Positions 31,878 to 39,376 of a stretch of 64,000 nt of DNA are shown here, piece by piece. The stretch spans positions 1-64,000 of the forward strand of contig VAXG01000041.1 in the NCBI GenBank assembly GCA_005883355.1. The letters run 5' to 3'. A program made the position numbers and the translations under genes. Within the stretch, counting starts at the first letter, position 1; each line of letters starts with the position of its first letter. This DNA is from Actinomycetota bacterium (lineage in GTDB: Bacteria; Actinomycetota; Thermoleophilia; Gaiellales; Gaiellaceae). The notes under the pieces are model-generated. The model was not told where the DNA came from. It did not search any database and saw only the letters and a program-made list of their open reading frames with translations.

Positions 31878-32137
31878 CCTACCGACGCTCGCGACCAGTT
31901 GTTACGCTGCTGCCGACCTGATTCAGAGGTCGGGGCTGGTGCCGGTCGGTATCTCGATAGGCGAACCGAAGTTCCCGCTGAGGTACCCGCCGGTCTACAT
32001 GCGACGGCTCGCTCCGTGGGTTTGCGGGAGCTTGCCGACAACGACGAGTTCGCGAGGCGCTACCGCGAGCGGCTCGACTCGATCGGGGTTGCGGCGGTGC
32101 GGAGGGGCTTCCATTCGATTTCAGGAGCTCGTCGCTC
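31867..32137 (+). pseudogene. DUF488 protein, N-terminal fragment with frameshift
   Basis: From the GTG at 31867, frame 1 reads SGLVPVGISIGEPKFPLRYP and MRRLAP to about 32018. The neighbouring frame continues as VGLRELADNDEFARRYRERL and SIGVAAVRRGFHSIS to about 32130. Joined, these follow the DUF488 pattern through its middle, then sequence similarity stops. The matching C-terminal part lies about 1.06 kb downstream at 33190-33336. So the gene seems frameshifted and interrupted. The rest of 31878-32210 shows no other gene. Confidence 0.5.
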
Positions 32138-32210
32138 ATTTTGCCTCAACCTTGTTGGTGTTTGTTCATCTTATGCTATCTGGACATGTCCCGCCGGGAC
32201 GCTCGGCTCT

Positions 32211-32888
32211 ATGCTCGTGGCAATGGGTGGTGCTGTCTCGCCTCATCTCGCCAGCGGGCTCAAGCAAGAACTAGGGCTCGTCCGCGCAGTCGAGACGGGC
32301 ACGTATCGCGGGTGGAGCGCACGCCGGCTTGCGCGCGTCTTCCCGCGTGTGGTCACGATCGAGCTTTCGCCGCAGCTCCATCAGACCGCGATGAAGACCC
32401 TCCGTGACCTACCTAACGTGGAGTGCAGACTCGGCCGGTCCGTCGATCACCTGAGTGAGCTTGCGCATGAGCGCGTGCCGACGTTGTATTGGCTCGACGC
32501 CCACTGGAGCCCGCTCTTTGAAGCCAGTGCTGGTGAGGCAGATCAATGTCCAGTCCTCGACGAACTCAAGGCGATCGGCCCTGGCGATGCCGCCGATTGC
32601 TTCCTCATTGACGACGCACGGGTGTTCTGCGCTTCGCCCAGGCCGCCCTACGATCCCGAACATTGGCCGACGCTTGCCGAGATATTCGACACGATCCGGG
32701 AACTCCACCCCGGTCATTACCTCACAGTCGTGTCAGACATCGTGATCGGTGTTCCTGCGGGGGCAAAACACGTTGTCGACGAGTTCTCTCGACATCCCGT
32801 TCGTCATTGGCCCCTGGCGGCACGCCTCGCCCGCTATCTCCTGCTTGGAGTCCTCCGCCGCGTGCAAAGGTGGGCTGGAGAAAGATGA
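32211..32888 (+). CDS. SAM-dependent methyltransferase-like protein
   Basis: 225 aa from the ATG at 32211 (ATG 32223 also possible). The N-terminal VRAVETGTYRGWSARRLA resembles motif I of class I methyltransferases (ETGTYRG in place of ExGxGxG), followed by VVTIELSPQ (acidic residue after strand 2). An LYWLDAHWSP segment and DCFLIDDAR lie in the middle. Substrate unknown. It overlaps the PHP phosphatase fragment by ATGA, suggesting both came together from a surface-polysaccharide locus. Confidence 0.6.
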   Translation: MLVAMGGAVSPHLASGLKQELGLVRAVETGTYRGWSARRLARVFPRVVTIELSPQLHQTAMKTLRDLPNVECRLGRSVDHLSELAHERVPTLYWLDAHWSPLFEASAGEADQCPVLDELKAIGPGDAADCFLIDDARVFCASPRPPYDPEHWPTLAEIFDTIRELHPGHYLTVVSDIVIGVPAGAKHVVDEFSRHPVRHWPLAARLARYLLLGVLRRVQRWAGER

Positions 32889-33310
32889 AGTTTCCGACGT
32901 CACGTCGCCGAGGAGGCTTCGTCGACCTCCACACGCACATGGTTCCGTCGGGAGACGACGGGGTCGCAACGATCGAGGAGGCGTTCGCCCTGTTGAGCGA
33001 GGCCGCAGGCCGCGAGACATCACTCCTCTTTGGCACGCCGCATGTCAACGACGATCTGCCGCTCACCCCCGAGCGCGAGCGGGTCGTGCGAGACAAGCCT
33101 CGACGAGCTGCGCAACGCACGCGCGTACGCCCACGAGAACTACAAGCCGCCGAAGGGCGGCTGGCCGACCGCGGACACGCTCAAGCTCAGCCGCGCACGA
33201 TGGACGCGGCTTGGTCTTGCTCTGCTTCGAGAAGCCGGGCGAGTTCTGCCATCGGCGTGTGTTCGCTTCCTGGTACGAGGAGCAGACAGGGCAGCAGGTG
33301 CCGGAGCTAG
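32885..33310 (+). pseudogene. Truncated PHP-type tyrosine phosphatase (CpsB-like)
   Basis: The first ~70 residues match the start of CpsB/YwqE-type protein tyrosine phosphatases: FVDLHTHMVPSGDDGVATIE supplies the first metal ligands, and LLFGTPHVNDD is the next conserved block. After about 33095 the frame continues open but is unrelated and low in sense, while normal members are about 250 aa. It is a truncated gene fused to foreign sequence. Another frame at 33090-33213 (SLDELRNARAYAHENYKPPK) looks like a further gene piece. Confidence 0.6.
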
Positions 33311-33336
33311 CTGACAATCAGTTGGGACTGTTCTGA
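33190..33336 (+). pseudogene. DUF488 protein, C-terminal fragment
   Basis: The frame ending at the TGA 33334-33336 reads SAAHDGRGLVLLCFEKPGEF, then CHRRVFASWYEEQTGQQVPE and ends in NQLGLF. CFE..GE.CHRR.FA.W is the C-terminal signature of DUF488 proteins. No start lies upstream in this frame. It directly continues the interrupted N-terminal fragment at 31867-32137. Confidence 0.55.
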
Positions 33337-33343
33337 CGCGGTT

Positions 33344-33366
33344 CTCGAGCATTTCTCGAGCTTTTG
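33344..33366 (+). terminator. Terminator after the DUF488 remnant
   Basis: Two CTCGAG hexamers (33344-33349 and 33355-33360) pair around a 5-nt loop, followed by CTTTTG. It lies 8 nt after the stop codon of the DUF488 C-terminal fragment. Confidence 0.5.
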
Positions 33367-33475
33367 ACCGCCCCGGGACGCGCTACACCGCGCATTTTGG
33401 AGCCTCGCAAACGCAGAAATCCCATGGACAACACATTTCCCCGCGAGGGAGCGCACCCGTCTGCGAACAGATCGA

Positions 33476-33518
33476 CCTTACAAGCAGGAGGTCGGCGGTT
33501 CGATCCCGTCACCGCCCA
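33476..33518 (+). repeat. Partial tRNA-Val copy: distal attachment site
   Basis: 43 bp identical to the 3' part of tRNA-Val (30573-30615), from the base before the anticodon loop to the discriminator base. The 5' half of the tRNA is missing. Between the DUF488 fragment and the next gene (33337-33683) nothing else is seen apart from this repeat and a hairpin. Confidence 0.85.
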
Positions 33519-33683
33519 CTCGGAATCGCCTAGGGGTTGGGCAAGACCTGCCGAATGAAGCTCGAGGGGCGGGTCCCTGCCGAGCGCCTGGCCGCAGTGC
33601 GTTCGGTTGCCGTCAGAGGACTCGCCCCTCTTTCAACACGACTCGCCTGAGGTTGCAGACCTGCGGTCGATCTGACGACGCGC

Positions 33684-33899
33684 TCAATCGGAGCGCGCTC
33701 GCCGCACGATTGAGCCAAGGCGGTTGAAGAGGGTTGCGGCACAGAAGAAGGGCACTGCCGACAACACATGAACCCAGCGCGGCGCCTCATGGCTGGAGGG
33801 CGAAGCCACCACCGCCATCAGCAAGACCAGGATTCCGAAAACGACGAGCGCCACGGCGATGAGTCTCAGGCCTACGTCGACGACGGACGAAAGTGACAT
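33684..33899 (-). CDS. Small two-helix membrane protein
   Basis: 71 aa with two clear hydrophobic segments (about residues 11-32, LRLIAVALVVFGILVLLMAV, and 43-58, VHVLSAVPFFCAATLF) and a basic tail. No family recognised. It lies just outside the Val cassette, divergent from the SGNH hydrolase gene. Confidence 0.5.
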   Translation of the reverse strand: MSLSSVVDVGLRLIAVALVVFGILVLLMAVVASPSSHEAPRWVHVLSAVPFFCAATLFNRLGSIVRRARSD

Positions 33900-33983
33900 T
33901 GGCCGAGCATCGGACGTCGAACGAGCCTGCTTGAGGTCTTGCCCCGGGTCAAGCGCCGTCTGGTCACTGCCGATGCCTGCGGC

Positions 33984-34829
33984 ATGCGCCCCGTGCTGGG
34001 ACTACTCGCTTGCGCTGTCTGTGGAATCGTCCTTGGGCTCACGCTCTACGCGGGGCTCGTCCACGTCGGGCTCGCGCGCTCCCTATTTGCACCGACTCTA
34101 CGGGGGGACATCGCGCTTGCACGCGGCAACCGTCCAGGCCTTCGTGTCCTGTTCGTCGGCAACAGCTTCACCTTCAAGAACTCATTGCCGGCGCTCGTCC
34201 ACGATCTTGCGGCCGGCGACCCAGGAGCGAGACCGATCTTTTCCGTCGAGTACGCCGCGCCTGGGTGGAGCCTGCACCAGGCTGCCAAGGACGACGGGCT
34301 GACAAAGCTTCTGCGCGAGGTCCACTGGGACGTCGTCGTGCTTCAGGAGAAGAGCTGGCTGCTCTCGTTGCCCGAGGGACAGTGGCGGCGCAGCACCTAT
34401 CCATTCGTGCGCGACTTGCACGAGAAGATCTCCGCCACCGGTGCTCGCACCATCCTCTTCATGACCTGGGGCTACGCGCTCGGCGACCGGTGGAACGAAC
34501 CGCATGACACGTACGCGTCAATGCAGACGCGCCTTGCCGCCGGCTACTCGAGGCTCGGCCTGGAGCTCGGTGCCCAGGTCGCACCTGTCGGGCTTGCGTG
34601 GGCGGAGGCACTTCGCCGCGAGCCGGGCCTCGAGCTTTGGGCGGACGACGGCAAGCATCCGGGGCGCAACGGCTCGTACCTCGCAGCCTGTGTGTTCTAC
34701 GCAACGCTCACCGGGCGCGATCCGGCTCGAAGCGGCTTCGCAGCCGGCCTCGACCCTGAGCAAGCACGCTTCCTCCAGCAGGTCGCCGAGAACGAGCACG
34801 AGGCGGCCGCCCTGAGCGGGTCGAACTAG
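33984..34829 (+). CDS. Membrane-anchored SGNH/GDSL-like hydrolase
   Basis: 281 aa from the ATG at 33984 (a TTG at 33939 is also open). An N-terminal helix (about residues 4-25, LGLLACAVCGIVLGLTLYAG) anchors it outside the membrane. VLFVGNSFTF (about 55-64) is block I with Ser as nucleophile, VVVLQEKSW is in the block III position, and DDGKHPGRNGSYLAA (near 235) carries the Asp/His pair. An acyl- or acetyl-esterase acting on envelope glycans or lipids is plausible. It precedes the oxoamine synthase operon. Confidence 0.75.
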   Translation: MRPVLGLLACAVCGIVLGLTLYAGLVHVGLARSLFAPTLRGDIALARGNRPGLRVLFVGNSFTFKNSLPALVHDLAAGDPGARPIFSVEYAAPGWSLHQAAKDDGLTKLLREVHWDVVVLQEKSWLLSLPEGQWRRSTYPFVRDLHEKISATGARTILFMTWGYALGDRWNEPHDTYASMQTRLAAGYSRLGLELGAQVAPVGLAWAEALRREPGLELWADDGKHPGRNGSYLAACVFYATLTGRDPARSGFAAGLDPEQARFLQQVAENEHEAAALSGSN

Positions 34830-34852
34830 GTGTCCGGCGGCCCCTCGACCTG

Positions 34853-34902
34853 GGGTCCAGACTGGGTGTTGACTCCTGTTGTCAACGCCGTAGGCTGGAC
34901 CC
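34853..34902 (+). promoter_or_regulatory. Promoter with palindromic operator for the 34938 operon
   Basis: TTGACT (34869-34874), 16-nt spacer, TAGGCT (34891-34896). The -35 overlaps the palindrome GTTGAC-7nt-GTCAAC (34868-34886). Outer arms GGGTCCAG (34853-34860) and CTGGACCC (34895-34902) are also perfectly complementary. It may be a repressor site or a nested hairpin. Confidence 0.6.
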
Positions 34903-34937
34903 TCAAGATCGAGTCGGATCCGGCCGATGGTGGCTGA

Positions 34938-36230
34938 GTGACTGCGCGCGCATCCGCCGGCCCCAGGGCTGGGTTGGCCGCTCCCGCTTGGATCGACAAG
35001 TGGCTCGCGGCCTGCCATGACCTCGACGAGCTCGGACGCTCTCATCCGATGAGCGACGCGGTGATCGACGAGATCGACGGTCGCATGATTCGCGTCGGCG
35101 ACAAATGGCTTGCGGACTTCGCGTCCTGCAACTACCTGGGGCTCGACCTCGACCGCGAGATCATCGACGCCGTCCCCGCGTTTCTCCAGAAGTGGGGGAC
35201 GCATCCGAGCTGGTCACGCCTGCTTGGCAGTCCTGTTCTGTACTCGCAGATCGAGGAACGCCTCGCCGCACTGGTCGGCGCCGAGGACACGCTCGTCCTG
35301 CCGACGATCACGCTGATCCACATGTCCGTGATTCCCGTGCTGGCGGGCAGCGGCACGATCTACGTCGAATCCCGGGCGCACAAGACGATTTACGAGGGCT
35401 GCCAGCTCGCCGGTGCCCGTGGCGCGACGCTGAAGAGGTTCCAATTCGAGGACGCCGACGATCTGGAACGGCTCCTCAAAGAGAACGGTCCTTCGCCACG
35501 CTTGATCTGTATCGACGGCGTCAACAGCATGACCGGTAACGCGGTCGATTTGCCGGCCTTCGCACGGCTCGCTCGCGCCTATGACGCTCTCTTGTACGTC
35601 GACGACGCCCACGGGTTCGGTGTCATCGGCGAGCGAAGCGACGACGAGCTCAGCCCGTACGGTAACCGTGGGAACAGCATCGTTCGTTACACCGGCGACA
35701 CGTACGCCAATGTCGTGCTCGTCTCGGGACTGTCGAAGGCCTACTCGTCGCTCGCCGCGTTCCTGACGTGTTCGCCGGAGCTGAAGCGCCTGCTGAAGAC
35801 GGCCGCTCCGCCGTATCTCTATTCCGGCCCGTCTCCCATCGCCTCTCTCGCCACCGTCCTCGTCGGGCTGGACGTGAACGAGAAGCGCGGTGACGCCATT
35901 CGCGCCGATCTCTGGCGCAAGACGGCGGCCGTGCTCAAGGAACTCGACCGCCTCGGCGTCCACACGCCGAATCGATCGGGATTCCCCATCATCGAGGTGC
36001 CACTCGCGCGCCACGAGGACATCGACGCCGTCGGGCGGTACCTCTTCGATAACGGCATCTACGTGACGCTTGCCGCCTATCCGCTCGTTCCGAGAAGCGA
36101 GGTCGGATTCCGCGTCCAGGTCACGGCCGCGAACACCGACGCCGAGATCGAGCAGTTGATCGACGTGCTCGGCCGGCTCATAAACGTCTTCGACCTTCAG
36201 CCGGCACGCACGAGCGAGCGCGCCGCATGA
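34938..36230 (+). CDS. Alpha-oxoamine synthase family PLP enzyme
   Basis: 430 aa, fold type I, of the family including serine palmitoyltransferase, KBL and BioF, which condense an amino acid with an acyl-CoA/ACP. Visible motifs: ASCNYLGLD (about 62-70), the cofactor-binding VDDAHGFGVIG (221-231) and the Schiff-base Lys267 in SGLSKAYSS. The starting acyl group is unknown; sphingolipid-like or signal-molecule synthesis are options. The start is a GTG at 34938. Its stop overlaps the next gene by ATGA, coupling it to a c-di-GMP enzyme. Confidence 0.85.
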   Translation: MTARASAGPRAGLAAPAWIDKWLAACHDLDELGRSHPMSDAVIDEIDGRMIRVGDKWLADFASCNYLGLDLDREIIDAVPAFLQKWGTHPSWSRLLGSPVLYSQIEERLAALVGAEDTLVLPTITLIHMSVIPVLAGSGTIYVESRAHKTIYEGCQLAGARGATLKRFQFEDADDLERLLKENGPSPRLICIDGVNSMTGNAVDLPAFARLARAYDALLYVDDAHGFGVIGERSDDELSPYGNRGNSIVRYTGDTYANVVLVSGLSKAYSSLAAFLTCSPELKRLLKTAAPPYLYSGPSPIASLATVLVGLDVNEKRGDAIRADLWRKTAAVLKELDRLGVHTPNRSGFPIIEVPLARHEDIDAVGRYLFDNGIYVTLAAYPLVPRSEVGFRVQVTAANTDAEIEQLIDVLGRLINVFDLQPARTSERAA

Positions 36231-39200
36231 GACGCCTTGCCCTGACCGGGACAGCACGCGAGCAGGTCTGGATCTGGTACCTGGCCGGCACCGGCGTTCT
36301 CACGAGCCTGTACCTCTTCGCGCCGCCACTCGCAGGCAATGGTCCGCTGATCAACCTACTGGGCCTTTCCGGCGTCGTCGCGATCGTCGTTGGAATCCGG
36401 ATGCACAAGCCACGCGCTCGTGCGGCGTGGTGGCTCTTCGCAGCAGGACAGTTCCTCTTCTTCAGCGGCGACCTCTACACGTACAGCTATCCCAAGCTGC
36501 TCGGCGCGGATGTCGGCTTCCCGTCGATCGGCGACGCGCTCTATCTCCTGGTCTATCCCGTCCTCATGGCGGGACTGTTCATCCTGATCAAGCGACGCAA
36601 CCCGCGGCCCGACCGGACCGCGCTCATCGACGCGCTGATCCTCACGATTGGTATCGGCCTGCTGTCGTGGGTGTTCCTGATCGCTCCGAACATCCATCTC
36701 ACCGGCCTGTCCCTGCTGGCCAACGCGGTGTCGGTCGCGTACCCGCTGGGCGACGTGCTCCTCCTCGCGGCTGCGATCAGGCTCGCGGTCGATGCCGGGA
36801 AGCGAACGCCGGCGTTCTGGTTCCTCGTCAGCAGCATCGTCTGTCTGATGGCCACGGACTCGGCCTACAACTATGCGCTGCTGAAGAACACGTACAACCA
36901 CCAGCTGATCTACGACGCCGGTTGGATCCTCTATTACCTGCTGTGGGGTGCGGCGGCGCTGCACCCGTCGATGCGCTCGCTCGAGGAAGGGGCGCCGGAG
37001 CTCGGCACGCGTCTGACTCCTCTCCGGCTCACGCTGCTCGGCAGCGCCTGTCTGATCGCGCCGGGTATTCGTTTCGTCCAGGCGCTTAGCAACCCCGACT
37101 TGCTCGTCCTGATCATTGCTTCTGCGGTTCTGTTTCTGCTGGTCGTCGCGAGGATGGCCGGCCTTGTGCGCCAGGAGGCGCGCGTCGTGTCGCGCGAACG
37201 CGCTCTTCGCGGGGCCGGCGTCGAGCTCGTGGCGGCAGCCGGTCATGAGCAAGTCGCAGAAGCTGCCATCTCCGCCGTCCATCGCCTGCTCGCCGCCGAG
37301 CCGCCCGTGCGACTCGTCCTCGTATCGGAAGGCGCAGCGGTCGTCGAGGCCTCGTCCGACGGTGCCACCGGCGGTCGCGTCGGTCAGGGAACGTGCGACT
37401 GGCTCCTACAGGAGCGTTCGGGTTCGCTTCGCGTGCTGCATTCCGACCCACCCCCTTATGTCAGAGGGGACCTGAGGCTTCCTGAAGGGAACGCGACGAT
37501 CGTCGCCCCGCTGACCGTTCGCGGCGAAGTCCGCGGCGCGATCGTCATCTCATCGCCGGTGAGCCTGACGCGCGATCTCATCGACGCGCTCGGCGCCCTC
37601 GCGACGCAGGTCTCGCTCGCGGTCGAAGGGGCATCGCTGGCAGAGGATCTCCATCGACGCCAGAGCGAGGCCCGTTTCCGCTCCCTCGTCGCGCACTCCA
37701 GCGACTTGATCACGGTTTTGGACGCCGACGGTCTCATCACGTACCAGAGCCCGTCCGTGGAGCGACTGCTCGGCTACCGTGTGGACGAGGTCGAGGGGAC
37801 GCGGTTCGACCGACTACTGAGCGAGACCGACCGGCCGCTGCTCGCTCAACTGATCGCAGTCGACGGCTCGGGCGACGGCGAGGCCCATACGATCGAGTGC
37901 TCGGTCAGTCACAAGGACGGCGCGACCCTGAGGTTCGAGGTCCAGCACACCGACCTCCTCCACGACGAGCACGTTCGCGGCATCGTGCTCAATTGCCGCG
38001 ACGTCAGCGAGCGCAAGGCTTTCGAGGAGCAGCTCGCTCACCAGGCGTTCCACGACCCGGTAACGAAGCTCGCCAACCGTGCGTTGTTCTCCGACCGAGT
38101 CGAGCACGCCCTGATGCGCACGCAGCGCGGCGTGCACGAGATCGCCGTCATGTTCATCGACCTCGACGACTTCAAGACCGTGAACGACAGCCTGGGTCAC
38201 GCGGCCGGGGACGAGGTCTTGCAAGAGGTCGGCCGCCGGCTGAAGATCGCCGTCCGCCCGGGTGACACCGTCGCACGCTTCGGAGGAGACGAGTTCGCTG
38301 TCCTGCTCGACGGAGTGGCTGGCTCGTCGGACGCTGCCGATGCCGCGGCGCGAATCCTGCGAGCGCTCGACCTCCCGATCGAGATCGAGGGCAAGAATGT
38401 GTTTCCACGGGCGAGCGTTGGGATCTGCCTGGTTGGAGAGGACATCGAGACGCCGGAGGCGTCTGAGCTCCTGCGCAATGCCGACGTCGCGATGTACATG
38501 GCCAAGCGCGACAGCAAGGGCAGCTACCGCGTCTTCGAGCCGACGATGCACGAGCGCGTTGTCGAACGACTAGAGCTCCGATCGGATCTGCAGCACGCGC
38601 TGACCATGGATCAGCTCGAGTTGCACTACCAGCCGGTCGTGAGGCTCTCCGACCGCGAGATTCTCGGAGTCGAGGCGCTCGTGCGCTGGAACCATCCCAC
38701 GCGCGGCACGATTCCGCCGATTCAGTTCATACCGGTAGCCGAGGAGACAGGCCTGATCATCCCGATGGGGCGCTGGATCCTCGAAACGGCCTGCCGCGAA
38801 GGCGCTCGTCTCCAGGAGTCCTTCCCGCGGACCGCGCCGTTGACGATGAGCGTGAACCTCTCGGTCAGGCAGCTGCAGTCCGAAACGCTCGTGGCGGACG
38901 TGCGCCAGGCGCTCGAAGTCACGGGGCTGCCGGCGGCGGCACTGGTTCTGGAGATCACCGAGTCGCTGATGCTCACCGACACCGACTTCGCCATGATGCA
39001 GCTCCACGAGCTCAAGGGGCTCGGCATCCGGCTTGCGATGGACGACTTCGGAACCGGCTACTCGTCACTCAGCTATCTGAGTCGATTCCCCGTCGACATT
39101 CTCAAAATGGACAGATCGTTCGTCGGGGCCGAGGAGAACAGCACCCTGACGTCGGCGATCATCGCGCTCGGCACGAGCCTCTCGCTCGAGGTCGTCGCGG

Positions 39201-39376
39201 AGGGAATCGAGCTTCCCGAGCAGGCCAGCTCGCTCGAAGAGCTCGGGTGCGAGCTCGGGCAGGGATTCCTCTTCGCACGACCGATGGATTCGGGTGCGTT
39301 GACGAAGTTCCTCACGGTTGCCGGCGCGTCGACTCAGGAAGACGTCGAGTCGTCAGCAGCCTCCAATGCAGCATAG
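36227..39376 (+). CDS. GAF-PAS-GGDEF-EAL c-di-GMP enzyme with membrane sensor
   Basis: 1049 aa. About nine hydrophobic helices occupy residues 10-320 (a MASE-like sensor), then a GAF-like region (about 330-470), a PAS domain (about 485-605; SLVAHSSDLITVLDADGLIT), GGDEF (about 610-770) and EAL (about 790-1035). The active motifs look intact: RFGGDEFAV, then GVEALVRWNHP, DDFGTGYSSLSYL and VVAEGIEL. It could both make and degrade c-di-GMP. It is coupled (ATGA) to the oxoamine synthase and overlaps the MFS gene by 11 nt. Confidence 0.93.
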   Translation: MRRLALTGTAREQVWIWYLAGTGVLTSLYLFAPPLAGNGPLINLLGLSGVVAIVVGIRMHKPRARAAWWLFAAGQFLFFSGDLYTYSYPKLLGADVGFPSIGDALYLLVYPVLMAGLFILIKRRNPRPDRTALIDALILTIGIGLLSWVFLIAPNIHLTGLSLLANAVSVAYPLGDVLLLAAAIRLAVDAGKRTPAFWFLVSSIVCLMATDSAYNYALLKNTYNHQLIYDAGWILYYLLWGAAALHPSMRSLEEGAPELGTRLTPLRLTLLGSACLIAPGIRFVQALSNPDLLVLIIASAVLFLLVVARMAGLVRQEARVVSRERALRGAGVELVAAAGHEQVAEAAISAVHRLLAAEPPVRLVLVSEGAAVVEASSDGATGGRVGQGTCDWLLQERSGSLRVLHSDPPPYVRGDLRLPEGNATIVAPLTVRGEVRGAIVISSPVSLTRDLIDALGALATQVSLAVEGASLAEDLHRRQSEARFRSLVAHSSDLITVLDADGLITYQSPSVERLLGYRVDEVEGTRFDRLLSETDRPLLAQLIAVDGSGDGEAHTIECSVSHKDGATLRFEVQHTDLLHDEHVRGIVLNCRDVSERKAFEEQLAHQAFHDPVTKLANRALFSDRVEHALMRTQRGVHEIAVMFIDLDDFKTVNDSLGHAAGDEVLQEVGRRLKIAVRPGDTVARFGGDEFAVLLDGVAGSSDAADAAARILRALDLPIEIEGKNVFPRASVGICLVGEDIETPEASELLRNADVAMYMAKRDSKGSYRVFEPTMHERVVERLELRSDLQHALTMDQLELHYQPVVRLSDREILGVEALVRWNHPTRGTIPPIQFIPVAEETGLIIPMGRWILETACREGARLQESFPRTAPLTMSVNLSVRQLQSETLVADVRQALEVTGLPAAALVLEITESLMLTDTDFAMMQLHELKGLGIRLAMDDFGTGYSSLSYLSRFPVDILKMDRSFVGAEENSTLTSAIIALGTSLSLEVVAEGIELPEQASSLEELGCELGQGFLFARPMDSGALTKFLTVAGASTQEDVESSAASNAA

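Larger units (their letters stand above)
30573..33518. mobile_element. tRNA-Val-bounded cassette (about 2.9 kb)
   Basis: Bounded by a 43-bp direct repeat of the tRNA-Val 3' part (30573-30615 and 33476-33518). Contents: a small membrane protein and HEPN-like protein on the minus strand; a small membrane protein, a lipoprotein, DUF488 fragments, a methyltransferase-like gene and a truncated PHP phosphatase on the plus strand. No integrase is visible. The first 130 bp holds an 8-bp-stem hairpin (30650-30677). Base composition is less GC-biased than the chromosome on either side. Confidence 0.65.

Noticed and set aside
36356-37282. Long minus-strand frame opposite the GGDEF/EAL gene
   Set aside because: It is an Arg/Asp/Gln-rich mirror of a clearly coding membrane domain, with no recognisable domain and no ribosome site.
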